From: Candidatus Omnitrophota bacterium
GTDB lineage: Bacteria; Omnitrophota; Gorgyraeia; Zapsychrales; Zapsychraceae
Direction: 5' to 3'
Assembly: GCA_020632495.1 (NCBI GenBank)
Contig: JACKFL010000006.1
Span: 496,001 to 560,000, forward strand
Length of the DNA stretch: 64,000 nucleotides
Shown here: positions 1-8,593 of the stretch, piece after piece
Layout: each line of letters opens with the position of its first letter
Position numbering within the stretch: position 1 is the stretch's first letter
Position numbers and translations under genes: made by a program
Notes under the pieces: generated by a model
What the model was told of the DNA's origin: nothing
Databases searched by the model: none
Seen by the model: the letters and a program-made list of their open reading frames with translations, nothing else

Positions 1-2
1 CG

Positions 3-1082
3 CCGGGCCTGGAACTCGATTGTGCCAGGTTTATTGAAAAGGACATGCGCTCGCTCGGGCTGGAAGTCAAGACGGTGAGCTATGCCAAAAACCGGCCGAA
101 TGTGATCGCCACTTTGAAGGGGACAGCGCCGCGGGCCAAGGCGCAGCGTGAGGCGTTGCTGCTGACGCCGCACTTCGATACGGTACCGGTCGGTGAAGGC
201 TGGAAATTCAAACCGTTCGGCGGGGAAATCCGCGCCGGCAAGATATACGGTCGCGGGACCAGTGATGATAAGGGGAATACGGCGGCCTGTATGGAAGTCA
301 TGCGGTCGCTGGTCGAGGATGGGATCCGGCTGGAGCATGATGTGGTGATGGCCGCGACCGTAGACGAAGAATGCGGTTCGCATCTGGGCATTATCCCGTT
401 GATTGAGAAAAAAGTGGTCCGTCCGAAGCTGGCGTTGGTGGTCGATTCGACTGAGTTCGACGCGGTCATTACCCAAAAGGGCGTGCTGTTTCTGCGGGCC
501 CGGATTTTCGGCAAGAAGGCGCACAGCGCGTTTAACTGGCGCGGTGACAGCGCGATCGAGACCGCGGCCCGGTGTATCACCCGCCTGACAAATATCCGTT
601 TTCCCTACAAACGCCACCGGCTGCTGCACGCGCCGACGATAAATATGGGCGTTATCCACGGTGGGGACAAGGTCAACATGGTCGCGGACGTCTGCGAGTT
701 TACCATCGATCACCGCTTTTGTCCGGGCACTCCGTACCGGGAACCGCTGGGTCTGATCCGCGAGGCGATCGCCAAAGAGGCGCGGAAATTCAAGCTGATC
801 GTGGACGATATTCAACAGCCGTACGAAATCGCCGGGGATCATCCCTATGTGCGCAAGTTTATGCAGGTCAACCGGGCCTTAAAATCACCGGCCAAACTCA
901 AGGGAAGCGAGGGGGCGACGGTCATCACCTTTTTCCAGAAGCACGGGATACCCGCCTTTGCCACCGGTTGGGGGGCTCACGGCACCCTGCACACCAACGA
1001 CGAATACATTTACATTAAATCGCTGTACCACGGGACCCGGATTCTGGAGCGGTTTGTCCGGGAATTTGATGCTTTGGCGTGA
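3..1082 (+). CDS. M20-family metallopeptidase (5' end outside window)
   Basis: The frame is open from the left edge, so the true start lies upstream; the first internal ATG is at 45. Counting from that ATG, the M20 metal-binding His lies in HFDTVPVG (about residue 43) and the bridging Asp in GRGTSDDKG (about 70-77), followed by the catalytic DEECGS. The dimerisation domain follows and the terminal metal His is probably in WGAHGTLHTNDEY near the C terminus. Family members (ArgE/DapE/ACY1 and di- or tripeptidases) hydrolyse amide bonds with two zinc ions in the cytoplasm. The exact substrate cannot be read from the sequence and neighbours give no pathway clue. Confidence 0.85.
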   Translation, partial: PGLELDCARFIEKDMRSLGLEVKTVSYAKNRPNVIATLKGTAPRAKAQREALLLTPHFDTVPVGEGWKFKPFGGEIRAGKIYGRGTSDDKGNTAACMEVMRSLVEDGIRLEHDVVMAATVDEECGSHLGIIPLIEKKVVRPKLALVVDSTEFDAVITQKGVLFLRARIFGKKAHSAFNWRGDSAIETAARCITRLTNIRFPYKRHRLLHAPTINMGVIHGGDKVNMVADVCEFTIDHRFCPGTPYREPLGLIREAIAKEARKFKLIVDDIQQPYEIAGDHPYVRKFMQVNRALKSPAKLKGSEGATVITFFQKHGIPAFATGWGAHGTLHTNDEYIYIKSLYHGTRILERFVREFDALA

Positions 1083-1102
1083 ACGGCGGATTATGGTATA
1101 TT
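1074..1102 (+). promoter_or_regulatory. Candidate sigma-70 promoter
   Basis: TTGGCG (1074-1079), a 17-nt spacer and TATATT (1097-1102) lie about 90 nt before the beta-propeller gene. The match is moderate, and the -35 overlaps the end of the M20 gene. Confidence 0.35.
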
Positions 1103-1190
1103 ATGTCCATATGACCCATCCCGGTAAATCTCAACACGATACAGGCGCCCGCCGCTGCCGCGTGCCGACGCCCCAAACGAAAGGATCGTC

Positions 1191-2111
1191 ATGGAGCTGA
1201 AAGGAACGGTTGTTTTCTCCTCCGGCAAGCATGGGGATTACGATATCTGGACGATCAATCTCGAGGACAAGAAGGTGAGCCAGCTCACCGACGGAAACTG
1301 CAAGAATGATTGTCCGCGGTGGTCCCCTGACGGAACCGAAATCGCTTACATTTCCAACCAAACCGGCACTCCCGAGATTTGGTTGATGGAGGCCTCGGGG
1401 GCCAATCAGCGTCAGGTTACCCGCAGCAAGCAGTGGCAGAATACTCCGTCGTGGTCACCTGACGGCGAACGGCTGGTCTTTACCGCCAACTATGAAGGCA
1501 ACTTCGATATCTATTCGATCAGGAAGGACGGAACGGACCTGCAGCGGGTCACCGAGCACGCGGAGGCGGATTATTCACCGGAATATTCCCCGGACGGGAA
1601 AAAGATCGTCTACGCCTCGAAGCGTTCGGGAAGCGAGAATATTTGGCTTTATGACCTGGAATCCAAGGAATCCACCCAGCTGACCGATTACGAAGGTCGT
1701 GAGTATTGCCCGACATTCTCTCCCGACGGAAAAGTGCTGATTTACATTTCCGGTGACCTTAATCCCGATGGGAGTGAGAATCTCGAGATTTTTGCCCTGG
1801 AATTGGCCGAAAACAAGACCTTCCAGATTACCAAGAATCCGGGTGTGGACCGCTTTGTGCGCTGGTCACCGGACGGGAAACACCTGATTTACTGCGCTCA
1901 AAAAAGGTCCAGCGCCGAAAGGCTGACGGTCCTGGAATATTCCTCCGGTCGCTACGAGGAGGTCCGCTTCGACCGCACCCGCCTGGACATCGAACTGGAC
2001 AGCCAGCCCAAGGGTTACGGGCTGTTCCAGTTTCTGCCCGAAAGCTTCCGGCGCAAGCTTTACCCGGACGAATATTTCGGTTCGGAACGCTATCCGGACT
2101 GGAAGTCCTGA
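1191..2111 (+). CDS. TolB-like beta-propeller protein (PD40/WD40-like repeats)
   Basis: The 306-residue product consists of successive repeats, each ending in WSPDG, YSPDG or FSPDG followed by a hydrophobic strand. This is the signature of PD40 (TolB C-terminal type) beta-propeller blades; about six are visible. No signal peptide is seen (the N terminus reads MELKGTVVFSSGKHGDYDIW), so it looks cytoplasmic, unlike periplasmic TolB. ATG 1191 has AAAGGAT upstream. Such proteins usually act as binding scaffolds. No enzymatic domain is attached and the role is unknown. Confidence 0.75.
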   Translation: MELKGTVVFSSGKHGDYDIWTINLEDKKVSQLTDGNCKNDCPRWSPDGTEIAYISNQTGTPEIWLMEASGANQRQVTRSKQWQNTPSWSPDGERLVFTANYEGNFDIYSIRKDGTDLQRVTEHAEADYSPEYSPDGKKIVYASKRSGSENIWLYDLESKESTQLTDYEGREYCPTFSPDGKVLIYISGDLNPDGSENLEIFALELAENKTFQITKNPGVDRFVRWSPDGKHLIYCAQKRSSAERLTVLEYSSGRYEEVRFDRTRLDIELDSQPKGYGLFQFLPESFRRKLYPDEYFGSERYPDWKS

Positions 2112-2117
2112 TCCGAC

Positions 2118-2807
2118 ATGTATCGTTCCCTTGATTCCACCAAGCTCATCGGGACCATAGCGATCCTGCATGAGCGGATCCAGAACCGATTTCCGCAATC
2201 GGGACTCGCCAAGATCGGCCGCGAACTGTTGGAAGTCGCCCGCCAAGCCAAGGTCAAATGTGATGACATTCAGCGTCCCAACTATTGGCTGCGCGCCGGG
2301 GCCGTGGTCGCCATCATCATCATTCTGCTCGGCCTGCATATGACGATGCAGGAAGTCCGGGTCGTCGGCAGGCTAAGCTTCTCCGAATTCATCCAGGTGC
2401 TGGAGGCAGGGCTCAACGATGTGGTCCTGATCGGGGCGGCGATCTTCTTCCTGATCACCTTCGAGAACCGGATCAAGCGTGAACGGGTGCTGAAGTTGCT
2501 GCATGAGCTGCGCGTTATGGCGCACGTGGTCGATATGCACCAGCTGACCAAGGATCCGGACAAGATGCTGGGCGATCCGTCCGAGCACCTCTACCCGCCG
2601 AAGAAGAAATTGTCCCGGTTCGAGCTCAATCGCTACCTGGACTACTGCAGTGAAATGCTCTCCCTGATCGGCAAAATCGCCGCCCTCTATGTGCAGACCT
2701 TTCATGATCCGGTGGTCATCAGTACCGTCAATGAAATCGAAAACCTTTCGACAGGACTCTCCCGCAAGATCTGGCAAAAGATCATGATCGTGCAGTCCTA
2801 CAAATGA
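2118..2807 (+). CDS. Membrane protein of unknown function, two TM segments
   Basis: I do not recognise the family. The 229-residue product has a soluble N-terminal helical region, two hydrophobic segments (about residues 57-76 and 94-112) and a charged helical C-terminal half. That half contains the stretch RVLKLLHELRVMAHVVDMHQ, which suggests helical packing or oligomerisation. It starts 6 nt after the beta-propeller gene and is probably cotranscribed with it, so the two may form one envelope-linked unit. Confidence 0.65.
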   Translation: MYRSLDSTKLIGTIAILHERIQNRFPQSGLAKIGRELLEVARQAKVKCDDIQRPNYWLRAGAVVAIIIILLGLHMTMQEVRVVGRLSFSEFIQVLEAGLNDVVLIGAAIFFLITFENRIKRERVLKLLHELRVMAHVVDMHQLTKDPDKMLGDPSEHLYPPKKKLSRFELNRYLDYCSEMLSLIGKIAALYVQTFHDPVVISTVNEIENLSTGLSRKIWQKIMIVQSYK

Positions 2808-2873
2808 ACCCGTTACAATTTGCTTTATCCGGTGATTTGTGCTTGAATAGATGCTTCCGCGATAGGAGTATAT

Positions 2874-4055
2874 ATGTCTCTTCCCGACAAAACAGGACAC
2901 TTCGGCGAATTCGGGGGCCGTTATCTGCCCGAAACTCTCATCAGCCTGCATGAGGAGCTGACCGAGGTTTACGCCGCCGCCCGGAGGGATCCGGCCTTCC
3001 GCAAGGAATTCGCGCACTATCTCAAAGAGTATGCCGGCCGGCCGACCAATTTGTATCTGGCCGAACGCCTCAGCGCCCAACTCAAGACGCTGAAGGTGTA
3101 TCTCAAGCGGGAAGACCTGCTGCACACCGGGGCGCATAAAATCAATAATACCCTAGGACAAGTCCTCCTGGCCAAGCGGATGGGCAAGACCCGGATCATC
3201 GCCGAAACCGGGGCCGGTCAGCACGGTGTGGCCACGGCCACGGCGTCTGCCTTGATGGGGTTGAAGTGCGTCATTTATATGGGGGAAGAGGATACCCACC
3301 GCCAGTCGCTCAACGTGTTTCGCATGAAGCTCCTGGGCGCCGAGGTGGTGCCGGTGACCAGCGGATCGCGGACACTCAAAGACGCCATGAACGAGGCGAT
3401 CCGCGACTGGGTCACCAATGTCCGGGATACTTTTTATATTATCGGATCCGTGGCCGGATCGCATCCGTATCCGATGATGGTGCGAGATTTTCAGTCCGTG
3501 ATCGGCCGCGAGGCGCGCCGGCAGTTCCGCTCCCTGGAGAAAAACCGGCTGCCCGATTATGTGGTCGCCTGTGTGGGCGGCGGCAGCAACGCGATGGGGA
3601 TCTTTCATCCGTTTTACAAAGATACGCGGGTCAATTTGATCGGTGTGGAGGCCGCCGGCAAGGGGCTGAAGACAGGGGAGCATTCGGCGCCTTTGGCCAT
3701 CGGAGAGGTGGGCGTTCTGCACGGCAGCAAGAGTAATCTCATGCAGACCGCGGACGGCCAGATCCAGGTGGCCCATTCCATCGCCGCCGGGCTCGATTAT
3801 CCCGGGGTCGGCCCGGAGCATGCGTATTACCGGCAGACCGGCCGGGCGGAATACGTCTCCGTCAACGATGAAGAGGCGTTGCGCGGTTTAAAACTGTTAT
3901 CGGCGGCCGAAGGGATTATCCCCGCCTTGGAAACCGCGCATGCGGTCGCCTACCTGCCCAAATTGGCCAAGCGGGTGAAGGGGCGCAAGACCGTGATCCT
4001 GTGCCTGTCGGGACGGGGGGATAAGGACGTCAACGCCATCAAGGATATGCTATGA
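2874..4055 (+). CDS. trpB: Tryptophan synthase beta chain
   Basis: This PLP enzyme condenses indole, channelled from TrpA, with serine to make tryptophan. The 393 residues match the usual length. Visible motifs are the N-terminal FGEFGGRYLPETL, the Schiff-base lysine in HTGAHKINN, GAGQHGVATA, and the phosphate-binding GGGSNAMG. ATG 2874 is preceded by AGGAG. The next gene, trpA, overlaps it by 4 nt (ATGA), the usual translational coupling for the alpha2-beta2 complex. The other trp genes are not in the window. Confidence 0.97.
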   Translation: MSLPDKTGHFGEFGGRYLPETLISLHEELTEVYAAARRDPAFRKEFAHYLKEYAGRPTNLYLAERLSAQLKTLKVYLKREDLLHTGAHKINNTLGQVLLAKRMGKTRIIAETGAGQHGVATATASALMGLKCVIYMGEEDTHRQSLNVFRMKLLGAEVVPVTSGSRTLKDAMNEAIRDWVTNVRDTFYIIGSVAGSHPYPMMVRDFQSVIGREARRQFRSLEKNRLPDYVVACVGGGSNAMGIFHPFYKDTRVNLIGVEAAGKGLKTGEHSAPLAIGEVGVLHGSKSNLMQTADGQIQVAHSIAAGLDYPGVGPEHAYYRQTGRAEYVSVNDEEALRGLKLLSAAEGIIPALETAHAVAYLPKLAKRVKGRKTVILCLSGRGDKDVNAIKDML

Positions 4056-4846
4056 ACAGGATAGACCGGACTTTTAAGCGTCTGCGCTCCGCGGGAAAAA
4101 AGGCCTTTGTCGCGTTTATCACGGCGGGCGATCCGGATCTGGCGACCACCGCCGAGCTGGTTCCTGCGCTGGAGCGGGCGGGAGTGGATATTATCGAGTT
4201 GGGGGTGCCTTTTTCCGATCCGTTGGCCGACGGCAAGACGATCCAGGCCGCCTCGGAGCGGGCGTTGGCCCAGGGCGTGACGACTGAGAAAATCTTTCAA
4301 CTGGTGAAGCGGCTGCGACAGAAGACTGATATCCCGCTGGCGCTGATGACGTATTACAATCCGATCTTTCACTACGGCGACGCCAAGTATGTGGCCGCGG
4401 CCGCGTCTGCCGGTGTCGACGGGTTGATCATCCCGGATCTCCCACCGGAAGAAGCGGGACTCCTTAAGGCGGCCGCCGACCGCGCGGATATCTCTACCGT
4501 TTTCTTTATGGCCCCGACTACGACCGCCCGGCGGATGCCCTTGATCGCGCAGCACGCCTCGGGATTTATTTACTTTGTCTCACTGACCGGCGTTACCGGC
4601 GCGCGCACGCAAATCCCCGCGGCCGTCAAGAAACAGATCGCCGCCGCCAAAAAGGTGACCGACAAGCCGGTGTGTATCGGTTTCGGCATCTCCCGTCCCG
4701 AACAGGTCCGGGATTTGGCCAAGACGGCCGATGGTGTCATCGTCGGCAGCGCTATTATTAATGAAATCGTCCGGCACACGGGTAAAGCGGATTTGGTCCC
4801 CCGCGTCGAACGGTTTGTCAAAACTTTAACCGCCCCGCTGAAGTAG
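4052..4846 (+). CDS. trpA: Tryptophan synthase alpha chain
   Basis: The alpha subunit cleaves indole-3-glycerol phosphate to indole and glyceraldehyde 3-phosphate. The 264-residue TIM barrel keeps the catalytic Glu in ELGVPFSDPLADG and the Asp in the same motif's loop (SDP), plus the phosphate-binding GFGIS and GVIVGSAI segments near the C terminus. Its ATG overlaps the trpB stop (ATGA at 4052-4055). Confidence 0.97.
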   Translation: MNRIDRTFKRLRSAGKKAFVAFITAGDPDLATTAELVPALERAGVDIIELGVPFSDPLADGKTIQAASERALAQGVTTEKIFQLVKRLRQKTDIPLALMTYYNPIFHYGDAKYVAAAASAGVDGLIIPDLPPEEAGLLKAAADRADISTVFFMAPTTTARRMPLIAQHASGFIYFVSLTGVTGARTQIPAAVKKQIAAAKKVTDKPVCIGFGISRPEQVRDLAKTADGVIVGSAIINEIVRHTGKADLVPRVERFVKTLTAPLK

Positions 4847-4853
4847 GTCAAAT

Positions 4854-6122
4854 ATGTATCAGATTGAAAAACTTGCAAACGGATTACGTGTCATAACCCA
4901 ACCGATGCCCGATCGGCACAGTGCCGCGATCGGCGTGTGGGTGGGAGTCGGCGGCCGGTATGAACCGGTCCAGGTTAAAGGCGCCACGCATTTTCTGGAG
5001 CATGTCGTATTTAAGGGAAGCGACGGCTACGATTGTGAAGCGATAAAGGAGAATGTCGAGGGGGTCGGGGGGACGCTGAATGCCTTCACCACGGAGGAAC
5101 AGACCTGTTTCTACGCCAAGGTCCCGGCGCGCCATTTGCATAGGGCCTTTGACGTGCTGACGGACATGGTGTTCCATCCGAAGCTGCGGGCGACCGATGT
5201 TACCAAGGAAAAGACGGTCATCCTGGAAGAAATCAAGATGTATCATGACCTGCCTCAGTATTTCGTAATGGAATTGCTGGACGGGCTGTTGTGGCCGGGG
5301 CACGCCTTGGGCGGGCAGCTGGCCGGGACGCTTGAGTCGGTGTCCCGCTTGACCGCGCGCGACTTGCGGCAGTTCCACCGGCAATACTATCTGCCGGGCA
5401 ACGTGGTCGTCTCGGTGTGCGGACAGTTCGACCAGGACAAATTGATGCGGGCGGTACGGCGTAAGCTCGGAAAGCTGGAGGGGCGCGATGACTGGAGCTA
5501 TGCCCCGGTCGGGGACAAACAGGCCGAGCCGCGCATGAATTTCTTTCGTAAGGATATTGAACAAATGCATCTGGCCCTGGGTATGCCGGGATATGATGAG
5601 AATCATCCGGACCGCTACGCGCTGGGCCTGTTGAGTATCATCCTGGGCGGCAATATGTCGTCGCGGCTGTTCGTTCAGGTTCGGGAGAAGAAGGGACTGG
5701 CCTACTCGATCGGCAGTTATCACAAGACGATGCACGATACCGGTGTCTTTATGGTCAGGGCCGGCGTCGACAATGTGAAGATCGTTGAGGCCGTGGAAGT
5801 CATCCTCAGAGAATTGCGCAAGATCCGCACGGCCGGCGTCACTGAAGGTGAATTCAAGCGGGCCAAGGACTACATGATCGGCCAGATCCAATTGGGCCTG
5901 GAAGATACCATGGAGCAGATGCTGTGGATCGGGGAGGCTTTAATTTCCCGGAACAAGGGGCGAACCGTTAAGGATGTGGTGGCCGCGTTACAAAAGGTCC
6001 AACCGCAGGACCTCAAGCGCGTGGCCCGGGAGATCCTGGATGATCGGCGGTACAATCTGGCCCTGGTGGGCCCGATTACCGATGAACAGGAAGAGATATT
6101 GAGGAAACTGCTGATTAAGTGA
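4854..6122 (+). CDS. M16-family zinc peptidase (processing-protease type)
   Basis: The 422-residue product is a single M16 unit of two homologous halves. The inverted zinc motif HxxEH is present at residues 46-50 (HFLEH) and the distal Glu is in the downstream helix (ENVEGVGGTLNAFTTEE). The family includes mitochondrial processing peptidase, pitrilysin-like proteases and bacterial YmxG/PqqL types, which degrade or process short unfolded peptides. It begins 7 nt after trpA and is probably cotranscribed with it without functional linkage. The C-terminal half keeps the usual RxxxY-type region (SSRLFVQVREKKGLAYSIGS). Confidence 0.9.
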   Translation: MYQIEKLANGLRVITQPMPDRHSAAIGVWVGVGGRYEPVQVKGATHFLEHVVFKGSDGYDCEAIKENVEGVGGTLNAFTTEEQTCFYAKVPARHLHRAFDVLTDMVFHPKLRATDVTKEKTVILEEIKMYHDLPQYFVMELLDGLLWPGHALGGQLAGTLESVSRLTARDLRQFHRQYYLPGNVVVSVCGQFDQDKLMRAVRRKLGKLEGRDDWSYAPVGDKQAEPRMNFFRKDIEQMHLALGMPGYDENHPDRYALGLLSIILGGNMSSRLFVQVREKKGLAYSIGSYHKTMHDTGVFMVRAGVDNVKIVEAVEVILRELRKIRTAGVTEGEFKRAKDYMIGQIQLGLEDTMEQMLWIGEALISRNKGRTVKDVVAALQKVQPQDLKRVAREILDDRRYNLALVGPITDEQEEILRKLLIK

Positions 6123-6141
6123 TTCAGGGGCCTTTTTTAAT

Positions 6142-6170
6142 TTGACAAGGCTATCGGCAGCCGTTAGAAT
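6142..6170 (+). promoter_or_regulatory. Strong sigma-70-like promoter
   Basis: A perfect -35 TTGACA (6142-6147), a 17-nt spacer and TAGAAT (6165-6170) give a predicted start near 6178, about 32 nt before the small ORF at 6210. It is among the best promoter matches in the window. Confidence 0.65.
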
Positions 6171-6209
6171 CAGAGTAACATAACCACCAAACGACGAGAA
6201 GGAGCGAAC

Positions 6210-6383
6210 ATGGCAGAAGAACTATCCTTTTATGATGTGAAAACAAAGTCGAAATTCAACACATCAGAGTACGAGGTCAGAGAAAAGAGCGGCCGTTTTT
6301 TCGCTGTGACAAAATCTCCCAAAGGCACACACGAATGCTGGAGGGTTCTCAGTAAGGACCAAGCTGCCAAGCTCAAAAAGTAA
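6210..6383 (+). CDS. Small basic protein of unknown function (57 aa)
   Basis: The reading frame starts at ATG 6210, has AGAAGGAG 5-6 nt upstream and ends with TAA at 6381-6383. It encodes 57 residues, Lys-rich and probably a compact beta fold, with a central YEVREKSGRFFAVTKSP segment and a CWRVLSKDQAAKLKK tail. I do not recognise a named family. The near-consensus promoter directly upstream and the strong ribosome site imply high expression. A small nucleic-acid-binding or chromatin-type protein would fit its size and charge, but that is a guess. Confidence 0.75.
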   Translation: MAEELSFYDVKTKSKFNTSEYEVREKSGRFFAVTKSPKGTHECWRVLSKDQAAKLKK

Positions 6384-6469
6384 GCTGAATAACTTGAAAG
6401 CCGATATCATCGTAAGAGCCAAAGGCCTGTAGATTAGGGCCGATTCCCGGAACCAGAAGGACTCCTGCA

Positions 6470-6832
6470 ATAAAACAAGCTTCATTTTCATCACGAATCC
6501 TCGCAAAGAAGATCGCCGCCTTCGCGGACGATAAAAAGGCCATGGACATCGTCATTCTTGACATGCGTCAATTGGTCAATTTTTGCGATTTTTTTGTGCT
6601 TTGCTCAGGCAATACTGAAAGGCAAGTCAAGGCTATTGCCGACGGTGTCGATGAGGGATTGGCGCAAATCGGCGTTAAGATCGGTTCGAAAAGCAATGCC
6701 AAACAGGCCGATTGGATCGTCTTTGACGCCGGGGACGTGGTGGTTCACATCTTTCAAAAGGACAAACGCGAGTTTTATAATCTGGAATATCTGTGGAAGG
6801 AAGCAAAGCAGGTGGCTTGGGAAAGCAGCTGA
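6470..6832 (+). CDS. rsfS: Ribosomal silencing factor RsfS, start codon non-canonical or disrupted
   Basis: RsfS binds ribosomal protein L14 (uL14) and blocks subunit joining during starvation. The core (DMRQLVNFCDFFVLCSGN and SERQV-like TERQVKAIADGV) is clear. The first ATG is at 6542, but the frame upstream encodes the conserved N-terminal helix (SRILAKKIAAFADDKKA), so 6542 is too short by about 20 residues. Between the upstream stop (TAA 6413-6415) and 6542 there is no in-frame ATG, GTG or TTG. ATA at 6470 has AGAAGGA (6455-6461) 8 nt before it and gives the expected length, so I place the start there. A sequence error (ATG read as ATA) or an ATT at 6443 are alternatives. Confidence 0.75.
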   Translation: MKQASFSSRILAKKIAAFADDKKAMDIVILDMRQLVNFCDFFVLCSGNTERQVKAIADGVDEGLAQIGVKIGSKSNAKQADWIVFDAGDVVVHIFQKDKREFYNLEYLWKEAKQVAWESS

Positions 6833-6909
6833 CGATTGCCGCCGCGACGTTAACCCCAGCCCGTGAAAGGCCGACATCAGAAGCGCGCCAGCGCTTGTGA
6901 TTTTTTTTT

Positions 6910-8583
6910 ATGTTGAGTCAATACAAGAGCGAAATCGAACAGTATTTGAAGTCCACGCTGGGTTCGGCCTTTGCGGACGTAAAAGAGTGGCCGACAATCG
7001 AGTTGGAAGTCCCGGCGGATAAGAATCACGGCCATTTTTCCTGCAATATCGCCATGCGCTCGGCCAAGGCGTTTCGCAAACCACCGGTCGCCATTGCCGA
7101 AGAATTCCGGCAGGCCATTACCGACTCACTGTCCGAGTCATCCCTTCAAAACGTTATCGATAAAGTCGAAGTCAAGAATCCCGGGTTCATCAATTTCTTT
7201 CTCAAGACCGGATCGCTGGTGACCGTGCTCGAACAGGTCTTTGAACAGCGCGACCGGTACGGATCGCTAACGGACGGGACGGGCCGGAAAATTTGTATTG
7301 AGTTTGTCAGCGCCAATCCCACCGGTCCGCTGAGCATCGCGCACGCCCGTCAGGCCGCGGTCGGCGATGCCCTGGGCAATATTCTGGCTTACATCGGGTT
7401 TGACGTCACCAAGGAATATTACGTCAATGACGGCGGCAATCAGATCAACATTCTGGGGCGTTCCATCCGCATTCGCGCCCAGGAGATTCTCGGCGAAGAG
7501 GTGGAATTTCCCGAGGAAGGCTACCAGGGCGACTATATCAAAGATATGGCGCGGCTGTTTATGGAGCGTGAGGGTGTCGGCGCGCCGGAGCAGCTGAACA
7601 AGATTGACGAGGATAAGTTTAAAGAATTCGGCGTTGCGTTTCTGATGGACATGATCAGGCAGGACCTGGCGGACTTTCATGTGGCCTTCGATGTCTGGTC
7701 CCACGAGTCCGTGGTTGCCGGCCGGGACAAGATCGAAGAAATGATCGCCTATCTCGGTGAAAAGGGATTTCTCTACGAGAAGGACGGCGCGTTGTGGTTC
7801 AAGTCCACCGACTTCGACGACGACAAAGACCGTGTTCTGGAGAAAAGCGACGGGACGTACACCTACCTCACGCCGGACATCGTTTATCACAAAAATAAAT
7901 TCGACCGGGGCTTCGATACCGTGGTCGATATTCTCGGGCCCGATCACCACGGGTATATTCCGCGCCTCAAAGCGGCCGCCGAAGCTATGGGCCGCGACCG
8001 CGATGATCTCAACGTCCTGATCGTTCAGCTGGCAACCATATTCCGAGACGGTCAGGCCGTTTCCATGTCGACCCGCCGCGGACAGTACGTCAGTCTGCGG
8101 GAAGTGCTTGATGAGGTGGGATCGGACGTCGCCCGTTATTTTTTTCTGATGCGCCATATCAAAGCGCATCTGGAATTCGATCTGGAGCTGGCGAAAAAAG
8201 AATCCTCGGAGAATCCTGTTTATTACATCCAGTATGCCTATGCCCGGATCAACAGTATGAACGCCAAGGCCGTTGAAGCCGGTATCACCGCGCCACACAA
8301 CGGCTTCGACCGTTTGGGCGCGGATGAGGAACTGGAGTTGATCCGTCACCTCGGCGGTTTCAGTGACGCGTTGCAATACTGCCATCAGCAGTGGGATCCG
8401 TATCCGCTGGTCAGTTATCTTCTCGAGTTAGCCACCCGCTTTCACAAATTCTATGACGTGTGCCGGGTCATTTCCGACGACGCGGAGCTGTCGGCCCAGC
8501 GGTTGGGTCTGGCCAATGCCGCGGGCATCGTCCTGGCCAACGGGCTGGTGCTGTTGGGGATCAGCCGGCCGAAATCCATGTAG
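6910..8583 (+). CDS. argS: Arginyl-tRNA synthetase
   Basis: Class I synthetase charging tRNA-Arg. The 557 residues contain the N-terminal additional domain, the catalytic ANPTGP segment followed by LSIAHARQ at about 141-148 (the HIGH equivalent, here SIAH), the YYVNDGGNQI motif, and the MSTR form of the KMSKS loop. The C-terminal DALR anticodon-binding domain ends in LLGISRPKSM. The start at 6910 follows a run of nine T with no Shine-Dalgarno, so initiation may be weak or depend on upstream translation. Confidence 0.95.
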   Translation: MLSQYKSEIEQYLKSTLGSAFADVKEWPTIELEVPADKNHGHFSCNIAMRSAKAFRKPPVAIAEEFRQAITDSLSESSLQNVIDKVEVKNPGFINFFLKTGSLVTVLEQVFEQRDRYGSLTDGTGRKICIEFVSANPTGPLSIAHARQAAVGDALGNILAYIGFDVTKEYYVNDGGNQINILGRSIRIRAQEILGEEVEFPEEGYQGDYIKDMARLFMEREGVGAPEQLNKIDEDKFKEFGVAFLMDMIRQDLADFHVAFDVWSHESVVAGRDKIEEMIAYLGEKGFLYEKDGALWFKSTDFDDDKDRVLEKSDGTYTYLTPDIVYHKNKFDRGFDTVVDILGPDHHGYIPRLKAAAEAMGRDRDDLNVLIVQLATIFRDGQAVSMSTRRGQYVSLREVLDEVGSDVARYFFLMRHIKAHLEFDLELAKKESSENPVYYIQYAYARINSMNAKAVEAGITAPHNGFDRLGADEELELIRHLGGFSDALQYCHQQWDPYPLVSYLLELATRFHKFYDVCRVISDDAELSAQRLGLANAAGIVLANGLVLLGISRPKSM

Positions 8584-8593
8584 GAACATACAT

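Noticed and set aside
8453..8593. An upstream extension of recJ inside argS
   Set aside because: RecJ homology begins at MSKIWKLYPDR (8594); the extension is an out-of-frame reading of the argS 3' end. The same reasoning removes extensions of folA (before 29047), padR (before 40305), the ALDH gene (before 45836), and malQ (before 32818).
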